Both the position numbers and the translations under genes were made by a program. A stretch of DNA of 64,000 nucleotides from Isoetes taiwanensis (Eukaryota; Streptophyta; Lycopodiopsida; Isoetales; Isoetaceae): contig JAJEKV010000085.1 in assembly GCA_021234155.1 (NCBI GenBank), forward strand, positions 62,001 through 126,000, written 5' to 3'. This document shows, piece by piece, positions 41,882-53,059 of this stretch; position 1 is the stretch's first letter; every line of letters begins with the position of its first letter. Under the pieces are notes generated by a model. The model had not been told where the DNA came from, searched no databases, and saw only the letters and a list, made by a program, of their open reading frames with translations.

Positions 41882-43870
41882 TATGAGTAATACATTGTTC
41901 TATGACTGGTTTTCTCTTGAATATGCTTGAGTATAATAGATATTTGCGTTTAATTATTACACCAGGTCAGAAGCATAAATTAAGCCATTGCTAATAGGGG
42001 TTTTGCATAATAGCGATGTTGCTTATCAATTCTGTGATCTTAACAGTAGACTTCTGGCATGCTATGCTGCATGGGTCATGCATGTAACTGCATGTGACAT
42101 ATTCGCATGGTCTTAAGGCAATTTAGACGCTTTTGATTTCAATATGATCATCCAGCAGCACTTAGTTTTCAAAGTAGATGTCCTTGAGCATTATGCCTTT
42201 AACACCTATTGTGAGACCTTGTGCTTTGAGCGCTTGAGATATTTTCTGTCCTTGTTGAATATAATCTCGCCTTTAGTTCATAGCAGTGAATGGGCCTTAG
42301 CAACTTTTCCTTTAAGATATTTGGCCAGTAGCAACTCTCGTTGGAGGTTTTTGGCCTATATACTTGTTGCATGTTTTGCATAGTGTTTTTACAGTGATTG
42401 CACTTGATCTACTGTTGTTGTAGTTGACTACTTGTTGTCCTCATAATAGGCTTTGATTACTAGGGGATACACATGCAGCTGCTAGTTCCCTGATATTCTT
42501 ACTTAACATTGCATAAGCCCTGGGGCAATCCAAGCAGATCTGATAGGTGTCTTGCATTATTCAGTTAAACTGTATAGGAAGATGACCAAAATAGATGTTG
42601 CATGTGCCATTGTATGGACAGTATTTGATGTTTAATGCAGCTGTGCAGTGTAGTCCTCTGGCTATTTAGTGACCTTTAATGCATTTGCCTCTGTGATTTC
42701 TGGCATACACAGGGGGCTTGTTTAGTGGTGTAAGCTGGAAGCCTTGATTTACCATGCATTGTCTTTACTAATTTTTTTTTTCTTCTTACATAGACAATAC
42801 AGTAGTTGTAGCTAATGAGCATGAACTTACAGATAGCAACAGAGTATATAGCACATTTAGCAATAGAGTTGAGCATATTGCACATGTGGACGTGCAACTA
42901 TGTAAGCCTTTACATGGGCACTCATACAGATAGCAATAATTTAATGACAAGAGTCTCTAAATGCATCTAATATCTACATGCATGTAGTAATGAAATAAGG
43001 CTGTAAACTAGTTATAATTTGGCAGATCTGTTTGAACTGGTATACATCGAGTAATCAGCTGAATAAATACCTGGGGTAGATGTATTTCAATAGATAAGCA
43101 TTGTGCATACGAAAATAGAATATTTTCTATTTGCTATTGTTATTGAATATTGGCGGCTTGTAATATGTTCTGCCCTGACCAGTCATTCGCAAATGCTTGC
43201 TTTCCTTACATCAGCAGATGGTAGGCAATAATGTCTCAGGGAAAGTTGACACATGTCTATGGAGCATTTGTCTCTAAGAATCCATTAGTTACATCTGTTT
43301 ATTAATTGCTAATGGATGTATTGTGAATTCTTTGCTATTTATTAGGATCACAAGCAGTGTGAAGGGGGATGACCCTAAAGGATCCCATGACACCTGCTAC
43401 CATGTACAAGACAACCATTCTGATGCTTGTTTTTTGTAATGTTGGTGCAGGTAACAGGATCCTTTACTCTCTGTTATGTTTTCCAATATGTAATGAGTGG
43501 ATTTTGCATTGATGCGGATAAAACGTACGAAGATGAATCTTGAAGATCATAAAATGTTATGTAACATTTGAATTCTGCAATACATTTACTGTATACTTTC
43601 TCCAGATTATATTTCTTAGCAAACGTGATTCTGAGCAAATGATCAAAGAAATCTGTCATGATTCTGAGCAAATGATCAAAGAAATCTGTCATTTTATCTT
43701 GATTAATGTAAAAGGTTTTTGGCTTTTATACTATAATTTTGGTTTTTCTTCTCAAGTATACACCAAGGCTTTGCCTAGATCCAGTTTTGCACCTACTGTT
43801 TCTAGGATTGCTTATTGTATCTAGATAATTACCCAGATGGCTTTTAACTGGATAAAAGACTGTTTTTTGC
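41882..43870. other. 2-kb region without a recognisable gene
   Basis: T-rich, intron-like composition with no motif-bearing frame. It contains one tandem duplication, listed next. Confidence 0.5.
43627..43692. repeat. Perfect tandem duplication, 33-bp unit
   Basis: TGATTCTGAGCAAATGATCA... followed by aagaaatctgtca occurs twice back to back. Confidence 0.95.
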
Positions 43871-43874
43871 AGTT

Positions 43875-43880
<6 letters not shown>

Positions 43881-43915
<35 letters not shown>

Positions 43916-43988
43916 TGGCTGGTCACGCCAAATGGCGATAAAGCATTTTTGAAGAAAATGGCCATCAGCGCCATTTGGCAAGAGCAGC

Positions 43989-44050
<62 letters not shown>

Positions 44051-44140
44051 GGTGTGGGTGACTGGTCCTGCCAAATGGCGCCATGGCGCCATTTCCTTCA
44101 AATGGTGCCATCGCACCATTTGGCAAGATCAGTCCCACAC
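43881..44140. repeat. Homopolymer tracts alternating with hairpins of the 22-bp palindrome family
   Basis: Order: a T run of about 34; a hairpin (GGTCACGCCAAATGGCG ... CGCCATTTGGCAAGAGCAGCC, 43918-43990); an A run joined to a T run (about 43992-44050); then a second hairpin block with a perfect core at 44073-44094 and a second core at 44100-44121. The second core reads AAATGGTGC-catc-GCACCATTT, a paired change that keeps the palindrome. Flanks GACTGGTCCTGCC and GGCAAGATCAGTCCC are also inverted repeats. Confidence 0.85.
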
Positions 44141-46305
44141 ACACACGTTTCCTTCACCAGCCACACAAAAATTATATATATCGCCATTTCTTTTGCCATT
44201 TGATAGCACAAGCCTTTCTCTCTTTTGTAAACATTTACTTAAACCACTATATCTTGAAGAGTCTAAGAAAATAAGATTTATATATTTGAGTATTAGAGAT
44301 GTAATTTACCCTAACAGCTACATGTAGAACATATAATAAGACAGAAGATGAAATCAATGCATTAAAATAAATAAATACATACAGTTTTACATTGCATGTA
44401 GTCTAGTTGCTAGCTTGCTCCATCTGCAGAATTGACCATACAATCACACGACTCAATTGTATAAGGTATTGGCCGGGATCAAATCTTTGTAAAAAGAAGG
44501 CAGAGATGGCTTAGAGCGAGAAATATTAGAGGAGCCTTCGGCGATGGAGGGATGAGGTAGATGCAAATATAACAAAGGAGGAGGGGGGGAGCAGGGGAAT
44601 GGGGGGAAGGGGGAGGGGGTGGATGGTGGAGGAGGAGAAGAAATGCATAAAATCCAATTTTAGAGGAGGCGCTAGAGGAGGGCCTGGAGCCTATAGGAGT
44701 CGGAAGGCGATGGAGGGGATGAGGTAGATGCAAATGTAATAGCGGAGGAGGGATGGGGAATGGAGAGGGAATGGTGAAGGAGGAGAAGAAATGAATAAAA
44801 TCCAGGCCCCGCTTTTTGCACTTTGAAATTTGAATTTTAAATCTCCCTCCATATTTAAAATTTCCCCCAAAATACCTGAGTGAATTTAAAATTCAAAATA
44901 TGACTTCCCCAATATTCCCCGTTCAAAATTCAAAACCCTTCCATGTGGGATTTGTACAATTCCTTTGGCAAGGATGCTATTTGGTTCTTGAGCCTGCCTC
45001 CGTCGCCTCTGCCGCCTCCACATTGTGTTGATCTTGGTAAATTAGATGGCAATTGATCTCGTTGAGTTTGCATTTGTGCTTACATTGAGTTTATCTTAGG
45101 CGCCTGCAGATCTTGTTGAAATTGTTGTATTTGTCGAATCGACTTGTGGATATATTGGCAACTATGCTACTACATCTCAGGTTAGTGGTGTAGATTTTAA
45201 TATTTGATTGAATGATAGAATGCTGTAATTTTCAATGTGCATTGGTAGTATACAATTGAACTGATACCGATTAGATATAATAATATAAATAAAAGATCTG
45301 GCCCATCTCGTTCCAGGTATTTGAGTTACAATGTAGCTTAAATAAAGCTGAAAGTTGAGTTCAAATGGAGCTTTAAATGGTGCGGCGACCCCATTTCAAG
45401 CTGAAGTTACCATCAGAATGGGCATAAACTCCATTTAGCTTAAATGGAGCTAAAATTCAATGGAATCACTTTTTCTCCATTAAGCTAAATGGAGCATGTG
45501 CGCCATTTAACTAGTTCCCTGGATTCATTTAGCATGAAATAGGGCCATTGCGCTATTTAAGCTCTATTGAAAAACCTTCATCTGTATTTAGGCTATATAA
45601 CTCCAACAAAGATACATGATCATTCCATTTAGCTTCAAATATAGCTGACACTCTATTATATGACAGAATGTAATTGGCATTAGATCCATATTAAATGCCA
45701 TTTAGAAGATTTGATGACATGAACCCACAAATGACCTTTTTCAACCATGCAAGATGTCTTCCTATTATGTGAATAAACAAATTGTGGTTCATGATATACC
45801 ATTGAAAAGATACACCATCCATAGTATGCTTGTGGTCCAGAAAGTCTGGTTATGTATAACTCATCATATATTTCCATCCTCTTCTTCGTGTTGCAGATGT
45901 TGGAACAAATGACATAACGGAGGCTATAATGGCATATGGTATGCATGGTTGATACTTATGTATATGTATTTTATATATTAAAGATAGATAGATGTATAGG
46001 CATAGCATTATATAGGGTATATATAACCCTTTCATTGGAACCCTTCCAATTTAGGATAACCCTGCAGCAACCATACATTGGAAGGGTTGGTTATATATTT
46101 GAGTATCATGTACACATATATGCATACATAGGTATATAGTGACATATACGATATACATAACCTTCTCCTGCAACATGTATATATAACCCTTTTTAACACA
46201 TGTAACCCTACTATAAGTGTAGAGGTATACATAACCCTCCAATAACCCTACATTAAAATTATTCCAACTTGCCTTATATATTCCATATTTAATGAAACTC
46301 TGCTT
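44141..46305. other. Region without a recognisable gene
   Basis: Includes a G-rich tandem duplication (about 44530-44640 and 44690-44800, sharing 'ggcgatggagg.gatgaggtagatgcaaat') and, at 45350-45560, a cluster of CCATTTAGCTTAAATGGAGC-type inverted words. A TA-rich stretch follows at 45940-46230. No gene recognised. Confidence 0.5.
45350..45560. repeat. Cluster of short palindromes around CATTTAGCTTAAATG
   Basis: AAATGGAGC / GCTCCATTT words occur at least eight times in both orientations, for example CTCCATTTAGCTTAAATGGAG at about 45429, with one GTGCGCCATTT. The outer ATGG...CCAT form resembles the 22-bp family but with an AT-rich core. Confidence 0.6.
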
Positions 46306-46713
46306 TTGGAGCTTCATGTTGGAGGTTATATTGCCCGAGAGGCTCTTATGGGTGTTAGAAGATGTCACTGCTTTGTGAGTGATGAGCAGGCCAAAGACTT
46401 TCTTGAACCATTCCTCATGCATGTGCTTGCCAAATCTCCTAAAGGCCCTTATGGCAACCTGAAATCATCAGCAATCAAAAGTTTCGTAGACTTCTCCAAT
46501 TCGAAAGTGGACGATGGTTCTGGTGAGGGAACTAGTAATCCGCAGCCTGAAAAGGAAAGCAATGAACAAATAGCTGCTAAACTGGCTGCTCAAAGTAACG
46601 TGATGAAGGCGAACTTGGGGAATATCTATGCCTCCCTTCAGGGTGATGCAAGCAACAACAGAGGAGATTCACAGGTTAACAATGAACAAATTGGCCGGGG
46701 TAACTTGGGCTGA
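46306..46713 (+). CDS. Hypothetical protein fragment, 135 codons
   Basis: The frame encodes an amphipathic N-terminal half (MELHVGGYIAREALMGVRRC... EQAKDFLEPFLMHVLAKSPKG), then a polar, Ser/Asn/Gln/Glu-rich tail with the repeated word NEQI. The N-terminal half looks like the end of a folded domain and the tail like a disordered C-terminus, so this may be the last exon of a larger gene whose upstream part is lost. No family recognised. No start-site evidence was found. Confidence 0.35.
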   Translation: MELHVGGYIAREALMGVRRCHCFVSDEQAKDFLEPFLMHVLAKSPKGPYGNLKSSAIKSFVDFSNSKVDDGSGEGTSNPQPEKESNEQIAAKLAAQSNVMKANLGNIYASLQGDASNNRGDSQVNNEQIGRGNLG

Positions 46714-47124
46714 AGCCCACCAAAGCGACTCTAGTGATTCCGCGGGTTTGCCAAATCAATAGTAAAATAATGTCGGTTGTGAAGGGCCTTGTGGAACTAA
46801 TAGAAAATATCAATTCTAACAATCGGAAGAAACCTGACGAATAAGGGTGGCGAAGGGGAGAATGGCGCCGGCGGCGGCACGGCCTGAAGATGATAGGTAT
46901 GGCCTTGCCCACGAAATCGGCGCCATTGGCGTGATTTAATTTGTATTACCTTTGAATTAAATCGCGCTGGCGTGCTTTGATTATTTTTCGTTGTCAAACT
47001 AAATCCCGCCCGGCCTTGATTTGGTTAAGACTATCTCAAATCACGCTTGGCGTTTGTATTGTTTGTGTTATCGTATCTTCTTGTGGGATACATGTTTGAT
47101 GTTTCAGCTTCCATTGCGTTTCTA

Positions 47125-47730
47125 AGAAGGTTGTGGTGTTCGACCTAAACGGAGTCCTTTGCAAGACTTTTCCGAAAAATAAAGTGGCTAGAGATCGGTT
47201 TCATCGGACACCGGTAGAATCAAACACCAAGTGGATCTATCCGCGGCCGCTTGAAGGAGATGCTAGATGAGGCATTCGAGGTTATTTCGAGTTGGTATTT
47301 GGTCATCCATGGAACTAAGGAACATCAAGGATACTTTGGAGGCACGGGGGAAATCGTGTAGACATTGGTTGACCTTTTGGGATCGGAACAAATGTGTGAA
47401 GTTCACTAATCCCAAGGATCCAACGAGGCAAGCCTATCTTCATCAAACACTTGAGTAACATGATGGGCCGAACTTGGTATCGAGAATAAGGATGATATAA
47501 TCATAGTGGATGATGATGCTCTCAAATGCTTCTACAATTAAACGCGAGGCCACAGAATCCACCATCTTACGATCCAAAAACTTTCGACGGATGATTTTAC
47601 GGTGAAGTTTGTGTCTATTACGTATAAATTTGGCTATGGGGATGGCCGGTGGATGAAGTGTTAGATTCATACCCAGAACCTGGATAGAGCGGTGACATGG
47701 AACCACACCTTGTTAAATACGTGGAAAAAC
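47125..47730 (+). pseudogene. FCP1/NIF-type (HAD) phosphatase-like relic
   Basis: In plus frames: KKVVVFDLNGVLCKTFPKN (47124-47180), the HAD motif I region, with DLNG in place of DxDG; then TKWIYPRP; then VWSSMELRNIKDTLE (about 47287-47335) and LTFWDRNKCVKF (47370-47405). This order matches the FCP1-like proteins of plants (FDLNGVL...GVWSS...WDQxKC). Later scraps (KFGYGDGRW; the end TW KNMD) fit the C-terminal side. HAD phosphatases of this type dephosphorylate proteins such as the RNA polymerase II tail. Stops and two or more frameshifts make it a relic. The second Asp of DxDx is Asn, so activity would be doubtful even if intact. Confidence 0.6.
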
Positions 47731-48047
47731 ATGGATTGATCCCTTAATGTTTTATTGGAATATATGATATTTTTGTATGATATTTGTGCCATGTATCGAT
47801 AATTTCGAGTCTGGAATTGCCTCGCAAATAATGCAATGTGTTATTATCAAACCTAATATTATCATCTAAATGCTCTTCAATTCTGGTCTCATCTATGTTA
47901 GCAACTTGCTCTTCATTTTTGCATATTTCAATTCGCATATGAAACGTCACACATGAATCGCAACCTTATGTTATTTTTGAAGTCCAAAAAAAAAGATTAA
48001 AAAAAACAAAAACCCCCTAGAAGACAACAGCAGGTTGGCGTGATTTT
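47731..48047. other. AT-rich region without a recognisable gene
   Basis: No supported feature. Confidence 0.5.
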
Positions 48048-49287
48048 GGAGTTGACATAATCCCAATTTAATTGGATGATGGTTTCTGGCTCTTGCATTT
48101 GCCTGCTTCTAGATCACTTGATTCTGCCCTTCTCAAATACAATTGTGCTTCCTCAATGTTAGCTATAATTTCCTCTTTTCTCAGTTCTTTTCGTACAGTA
48201 GATTCTCATGTGTAAAAAAACTACTGTCCAGAACCAAATATGTGTCATTGTAAGTTTGAATCTGTAAATGGTCATATAGACACAAAACTAGCAAGTTGCC
48301 ACATGAACTTGCAAATACTGTAATGGTGCATCACGAATTTAATATTCCGAAATACATGTTGGTTTCCATATGCAGATACTTTATGCATATTGTCCTAATG
48401 CATCCACACAAAGATCCCTGGGATTGAAATCCGAACAACGTTACCGGTTATTATGGTCCTAACAAAGAGCACATCAAGACACCACCACAAGCTAACCCAT
48501 AAATATCTTAGCGTTTCTAATGGTTTGACCATAGAAATCGTGGCTCAAAGAACTTAAAAGAAATCTATTGATGCTAGCACGCCCCTGTGGCAACGACCAG
48601 ATGACTATCATACCACAAAGTTTTACTGGTTTGATCAAGGCACGATTTTAAGCTTCAAGAACGGCAAAAAACAAGTGATCTTCCAGCATTGTTCAGAGAT
48701 GAAGGAAAATTGAAATCTCTACACGTGAATCGGAGAAGAAAGAAAAAACTAACACGAAGAAGAATCCGTTCTGCCACATGTAATGCATGTCAAAAGAAGG
48801 CCTTGAGAAAAGGTATGGGGACATGTTCCACCGTGCAAGAAGTCCAAATCATCACATTTTACGGGCCATATCAGTAAGCAAAATCGACTAAGCCTTCTTC
48901 TTGCCCCGTTCAACAGTACCGGATAAAACCTCCAGCCCTAGTTTAGGCGATTAGAACCTTCAATAGAATTTTTACAAAGAGAGTATTGTCTCACGGTCCT
49001 GTAATCACTTCGAATCTCTCTGAGGAGAGAGAAAGAAATAAGGGAACGAAAAAAAAGGGGAAGCGGGGAACGTAATGGAGGAAGCGCAGGGAAGAAGAAA
49101 CAACGGGTACCTGAATGAATCTCCCTTTCCATTTTCTTGCCCTTTCTAATTTTCCTGGCCTTAGATATGAATTAATAAAGATCTAATGGTAAAAGTGTAT
49201 GCCACTTGAGATTTTGCCGAGGTGGCAATGCGACGTTTATAGGCTAGAATTGTAGAAAAGGGTGTCGGCTTGGTTGGGCTAGCGTGC
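48048..49287. repeat. 1.24-kb tandem duplication, copy 1
   Basis: Near identical to 49331-50564, with a few short indels and substitutions, for example TTACCGGTTATTATGG versus TACCAGTTATGG. It contains no recognised protein. It ends in 'gcgtgcaagggcttattg', the same phrase that introduces the SART3-like exon at 50.77 kb, so the unit may be that gene's upstream region. Confidence 0.92.
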
Positions 49288-49330
49288 AAGGGCTTATTGT
49301 TGCAAGAAAAAAATCTTGGTGATTTTGAAT

Positions 49331-50564
49331 GGAGTTGACATAATCCCAATTTAATTGGATGATGGTTTCTGGCTCTTGCATTTGCCTGCTTCTAGATCAC
49401 TTGATTCTGCCCTTCTCAAATACAATTGTGCTTCCTCAATGTTAGCTATAATTTCCTCTTTTCTCAGTTCTTTTCGTACAGTAGATTCTCGTGTGTAAAA
49501 AAACTACTGTCGAGAACCAAATATGTGTCATTGTAAGTTTGAATCTGTAAATGGTCATATAGACACAAAACTAGCAAGTTGCCACATGAACTTGCAAATA
49601 CTGTAATGGTGCATCACGAATTTAATATTCCGAAATACATGTTGGTTTCCATATGCAGATACTTTATGCATATTGTCCTAATGCATCCACACAAAGATCC
49701 CTGGGATTGAAATCCGAACAACGTACCAGTTATGGTCCTAACAAAGAGCACATCAAGACACCACCACAAGCTAACCCATAAATATCTTAGCGTTTCTAAT
49801 GGTTTGACCATAGAAATCGTGGCTCAAAGAACTTAAAAGAAATCTATTGATGCTAGCACGCCCACAGCAACGCGACGGATATTTGTCATACCACAAAGTT
49901 TTACTGGTTTGATCAAGGCACGATTTTAAGCTTCAAGAACGGCAAAAAACAAGTGATCTTCCAGCATTGTTCAGAGATGAAGGAAAATTGAAATCTCTAC
50001 ACGTAACTGGAGAAGAAAGAAAAAAACTAACCTGAAGAAGAATCCGTTCTGCCACATGTAATGCATGTCAAAAGAAGGCCTTGAGAAAAGGTATGGGGAC
50101 ATGTTCCACCGTGCAAGAAGTCCAAATCATCTGTTTCTGGGCCATATCAGTAAGCAAAATCGACTAAGCCTTCTTCTTGCCCCGTTCAACAGTACCGGAT
50201 AAAACCTCCAGCCCTAGTTTAGGCGATTAGAACCTTCAATAGAATATTTTACAAAGAGAGTATTGTCTCACGGTCCTGTAATCACTTCGAATCTCTCTGA
50301 GGAGAGAGAAAGAAATAAGGGAACGAAAAAAAAGGGGAAGCGGGGAACGTAATGGAGGAAGCGCAGGGAAGAAGAAACAACGGGTACCTGAATGAATCTC
50401 CCTTTCCATTTTCTTGCCCTTTCTAATTTTCCTGGCCTTAGATATGAATTAATAAAGATCTAATGGTAAAAGTGTATGCCACTTGAGATTTTGCTGAGGT
50501 GGCAATGCGACGTTTATAGGCTAGAATTGTAGAAAAGGGTGTCGGCTTGGTTGGGCTGGCGTGC
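49331..50564. repeat. 1.24-kb tandem duplication, copy 2
   Basis: Direct repeat of 48048-49287. The junction (49288-49330) holds 'aagggcttattgttgcaag' and 'gattttgaatggagt', homologous to 50775-50822, showing that the duplicated unit once included the start of the downstream exon. Confidence 0.92.
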
Positions 50565-50815
50565 TTTAAAAAACAATGCAATAAAAAAAACAATGGCATG
50601 CAGGGCTCAAGAACCCATACTTTAGGGTTGTGTAGATTAGGGTCTGGTCTATTGATTGGATTTGTGGGAGGCCTTTCGATTGTGGTCTTCTAGTTGTGAA
50701 GTTGCTACGTCGAAGCAGGAGCTATGACCTATACAAATAGTTAGGTTATGATTTAATATCTAGGGCTCGCGTGCAAGGGCTTATTGTTGCAAGGAAAAAA
50801 TCTTGGTGATTTTGA

Positions 50816-51043
50816 ATGGAGTCCGAAAGGGAGCTGCTGGATGCATCAACTCGGATTCGAAGCAGTGCAAGGGGTTATTGTTATAGGGAAAAAACCTTGG
50901 TGATTTTGAATGGAGTCCGGAAGGGAGCTGGGGGATGCATTAGCTCAGATTCGGAAGCTGATGAAAGCAAAAACATGGAGAAAATTGAACAGCTACAACT
51001 TACATTATCTCAGAACCCAAACAACTATGAAGCTCATATTCAG
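50816..51043 (+). pseudogene. SART3-like (HAT-repeat RNA-binding protein) first-exon fragment, with duplicated start
   Basis: The frame encodes an acidic SSDSEADESKN run followed by MEKIEQLQLTLSQNPNNYEAH and an apparent donor CATATTCAG|GTTTTG. The 'L..NPxxYxAHxQ' pattern matches the first HAT-like helix pair of plant SART3/PRP24-type U6 snRNP assembly factors. The opening phrase (gattttgaatggagtcc, gggagctg, ggatgca) occurs twice, at 50808 and 50901. No further SART3 exons follow; MSH6-like sequence comes next instead. The assignment rests on about 35 residues. Confidence 0.45.
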
Positions 51044-52044
51044 GTTTTGAAAGGCACCTTCTATCTTTTCCTTTATTGAAAAGCTCATCAAATATATCAT
51101 TGCTACTGGCTCCCAGCTTATAAATGCACCGCGAAAGCCAGACCGTGCACAAACAGGGAAGGGTAATTCTTGGCATCACCAAAAAAAAATTTCCATCATG
51201 TATCTGTTCATCCAGTTTCTTTCGTACTGAGAAACAGGTCTTTTGGTGTATTATAGGAAATACGCAAAAAGCCGCTCCTCCAGTTTATCATATTCAATTG
51301 GCACAAATATATGGATATGAGGTTTGTGATTGTGTATTTTGAGGCCTATGTAACTGGAATAATAATCCAAAAATTTTAACATGGATTTATGAAATATTAT
51401 GAGAGGATTTATAACAAAATTTGGAAGTTGTATATTTGAAAGCTGTAGTGTCTTGCCAAGCAGAAGAGGTAGGAATTGAAGCTGTTGTGTTGTGTTGAGA
51501 CGTGGTCTATGATGGCTACATCTACAGCAGCAACAAAAACTTAGACGGAGCTGCATAGTCACTTGCAGTAGTTCTGCATAGCCCTATTGCCATTAAATTT
51601 TGTCCAATCAAACAATATTTTCAAATTTTGTAAAGCTTTTTAGCAATTGGGCTGAAAAAGCTCTATTTGGGTTGCCCCTAGGGGGCAAGCTCTGGTCCAT
51701 GTGGGTTTATAGCATATTTTAGGTATATGCTACTATATGTTAGGAATATGCCATGACTGCTCCAAACTTGCTATAGGGTATAAACTGGCGGTGGCTGCTG
51801 TTGTTGGGCAGTAAGTTTGGTAATCGGCTAACCGATGCTTGGAATGCATTCGAAGGTATTTCAGTGTATTCGATGATTGGAAGGCATGTGAATCTTGATT
51901 CCGGCAAGGATCCTTTGTCTGCCAAAGTTTAAAGAGACACATGGATTACGAGGAGTCTGCAGAAGGAAGTTCGTTTTCTGGTGTTAGGAATGTGCAAGAT
52001 TTTGCCGTACATCATCTAGTTCCAGGCATTAAAAGAATGAAGAA

Positions 52045-52995
52045 GATACATACCAGCCAAATAGTGACTCCAGTAAACGAAGGAAACTGTTGGAATTTCT
52101 AGGAATAGATCAAGATTTGCAGAAAGGTTCCGGGGCAAATGCACAGTCTAAATTTGAGTGGATTCAGCCATGCGAAATCCGTGATAGAATGAAGCGAAAG
52201 CCTGGTGATCCTCTGTATGAAACAGGACCATCTATATTCCACCTGACATATTTAAGAAATTTTCTGCTTCTCAAAAGCAATATTGGGACATCAAACAACA
52301 GTATATGGGCACGATACTCCTTTTCAAAGTGGTAAGTTATCTCATTCTTTGATACTACTATATGCTATTAAAATTCTCGTGAGAGTCTATATCATTATCA
52401 TGTAATGCAGGGAAAGTTCTATGAACTTTATGAGTTGGATGCAGAGATTGGTCACAAGGAACTGGATTGAAAAATGACCATAAGTGGAGTTGGAAAACGC
52501 AGACAGGTTCGTAAAGTTGTAAAGGTCGGTCTTCTAGGGAATGACTTGTATTAGGCTTATGTTTAGCTTAATGAAGTCCTGTCATCATCATATATTCTGC
52601 CACTTCGGAACACACCTCTCCTTACAGTTTAAACTCAGGTTTTAGATAACAGCATATTCTTTTGATTGAACTTCATGTTTTTATAGGAAGCATACATTCA
52701 TCATCCTGCATAGCTTGTAAAAATGTGCTTTTAAGACTTGCATCACTATCATGTACTACGTGGCTACTTTAATTTCTAAAAGAGCTTTCCAATGTAAATT
52801 CAATGTGTCATAATTGGGATAGGTCGGAGTACCAGAGAGTGGCATTGATGATGCAGTGCATAAACTAGTAGCACGGGGTGAGTTTCTTCCTTTAGGGTTG
52901 ACATGCGTTTGTGTTATTTAAGCTAATAAGCCTGTATAGTTACAAGGTTGGAAGGGTGGAACAAATTGAAACAGAATCGCACATAAAGATAATAA
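52045..52995 (+). pseudogene. MSH6: MSH6 mismatch-repair protein fragment (four exons of the mismatch-binding region)
   Basis: Exon a (to 52331) holds SKRRKLLEFLGIDQ, KFEWIQPCEIRD, KRKPGDPLYET and, after one frameshift, YIPPDIFKKFSASQKQYWD...LLFKV before GTAAGT. Exon b (52411-52506) reads GKFYELYELDAEIGHKELD, a TGA, then KMTISGVGKRRQ. Exon c (52823-52877) reads VGVPESGIDDAVHKLVARG. Exon d (about 52942-52990) reads YKVGRVEQIETESHIK. The Phe-x-Glu mismatch-contact motif is present (KFYE). MSH6 pairs with MSH2 in the nucleus to recognise base mismatches. Here only this region exists; the clamp and ATPase domains are absent, and HKT-like sequence follows within 100 bp. The TGA and frameshift show it is not functional. 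Confidence 0.85.
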
Positions 52996-53059
52996 GCAAA
53001 ACTCTATTATTTAGTCCCAAGTCCATGCCATGAGCCTATGCAAGAGAACAAAACGGTGT

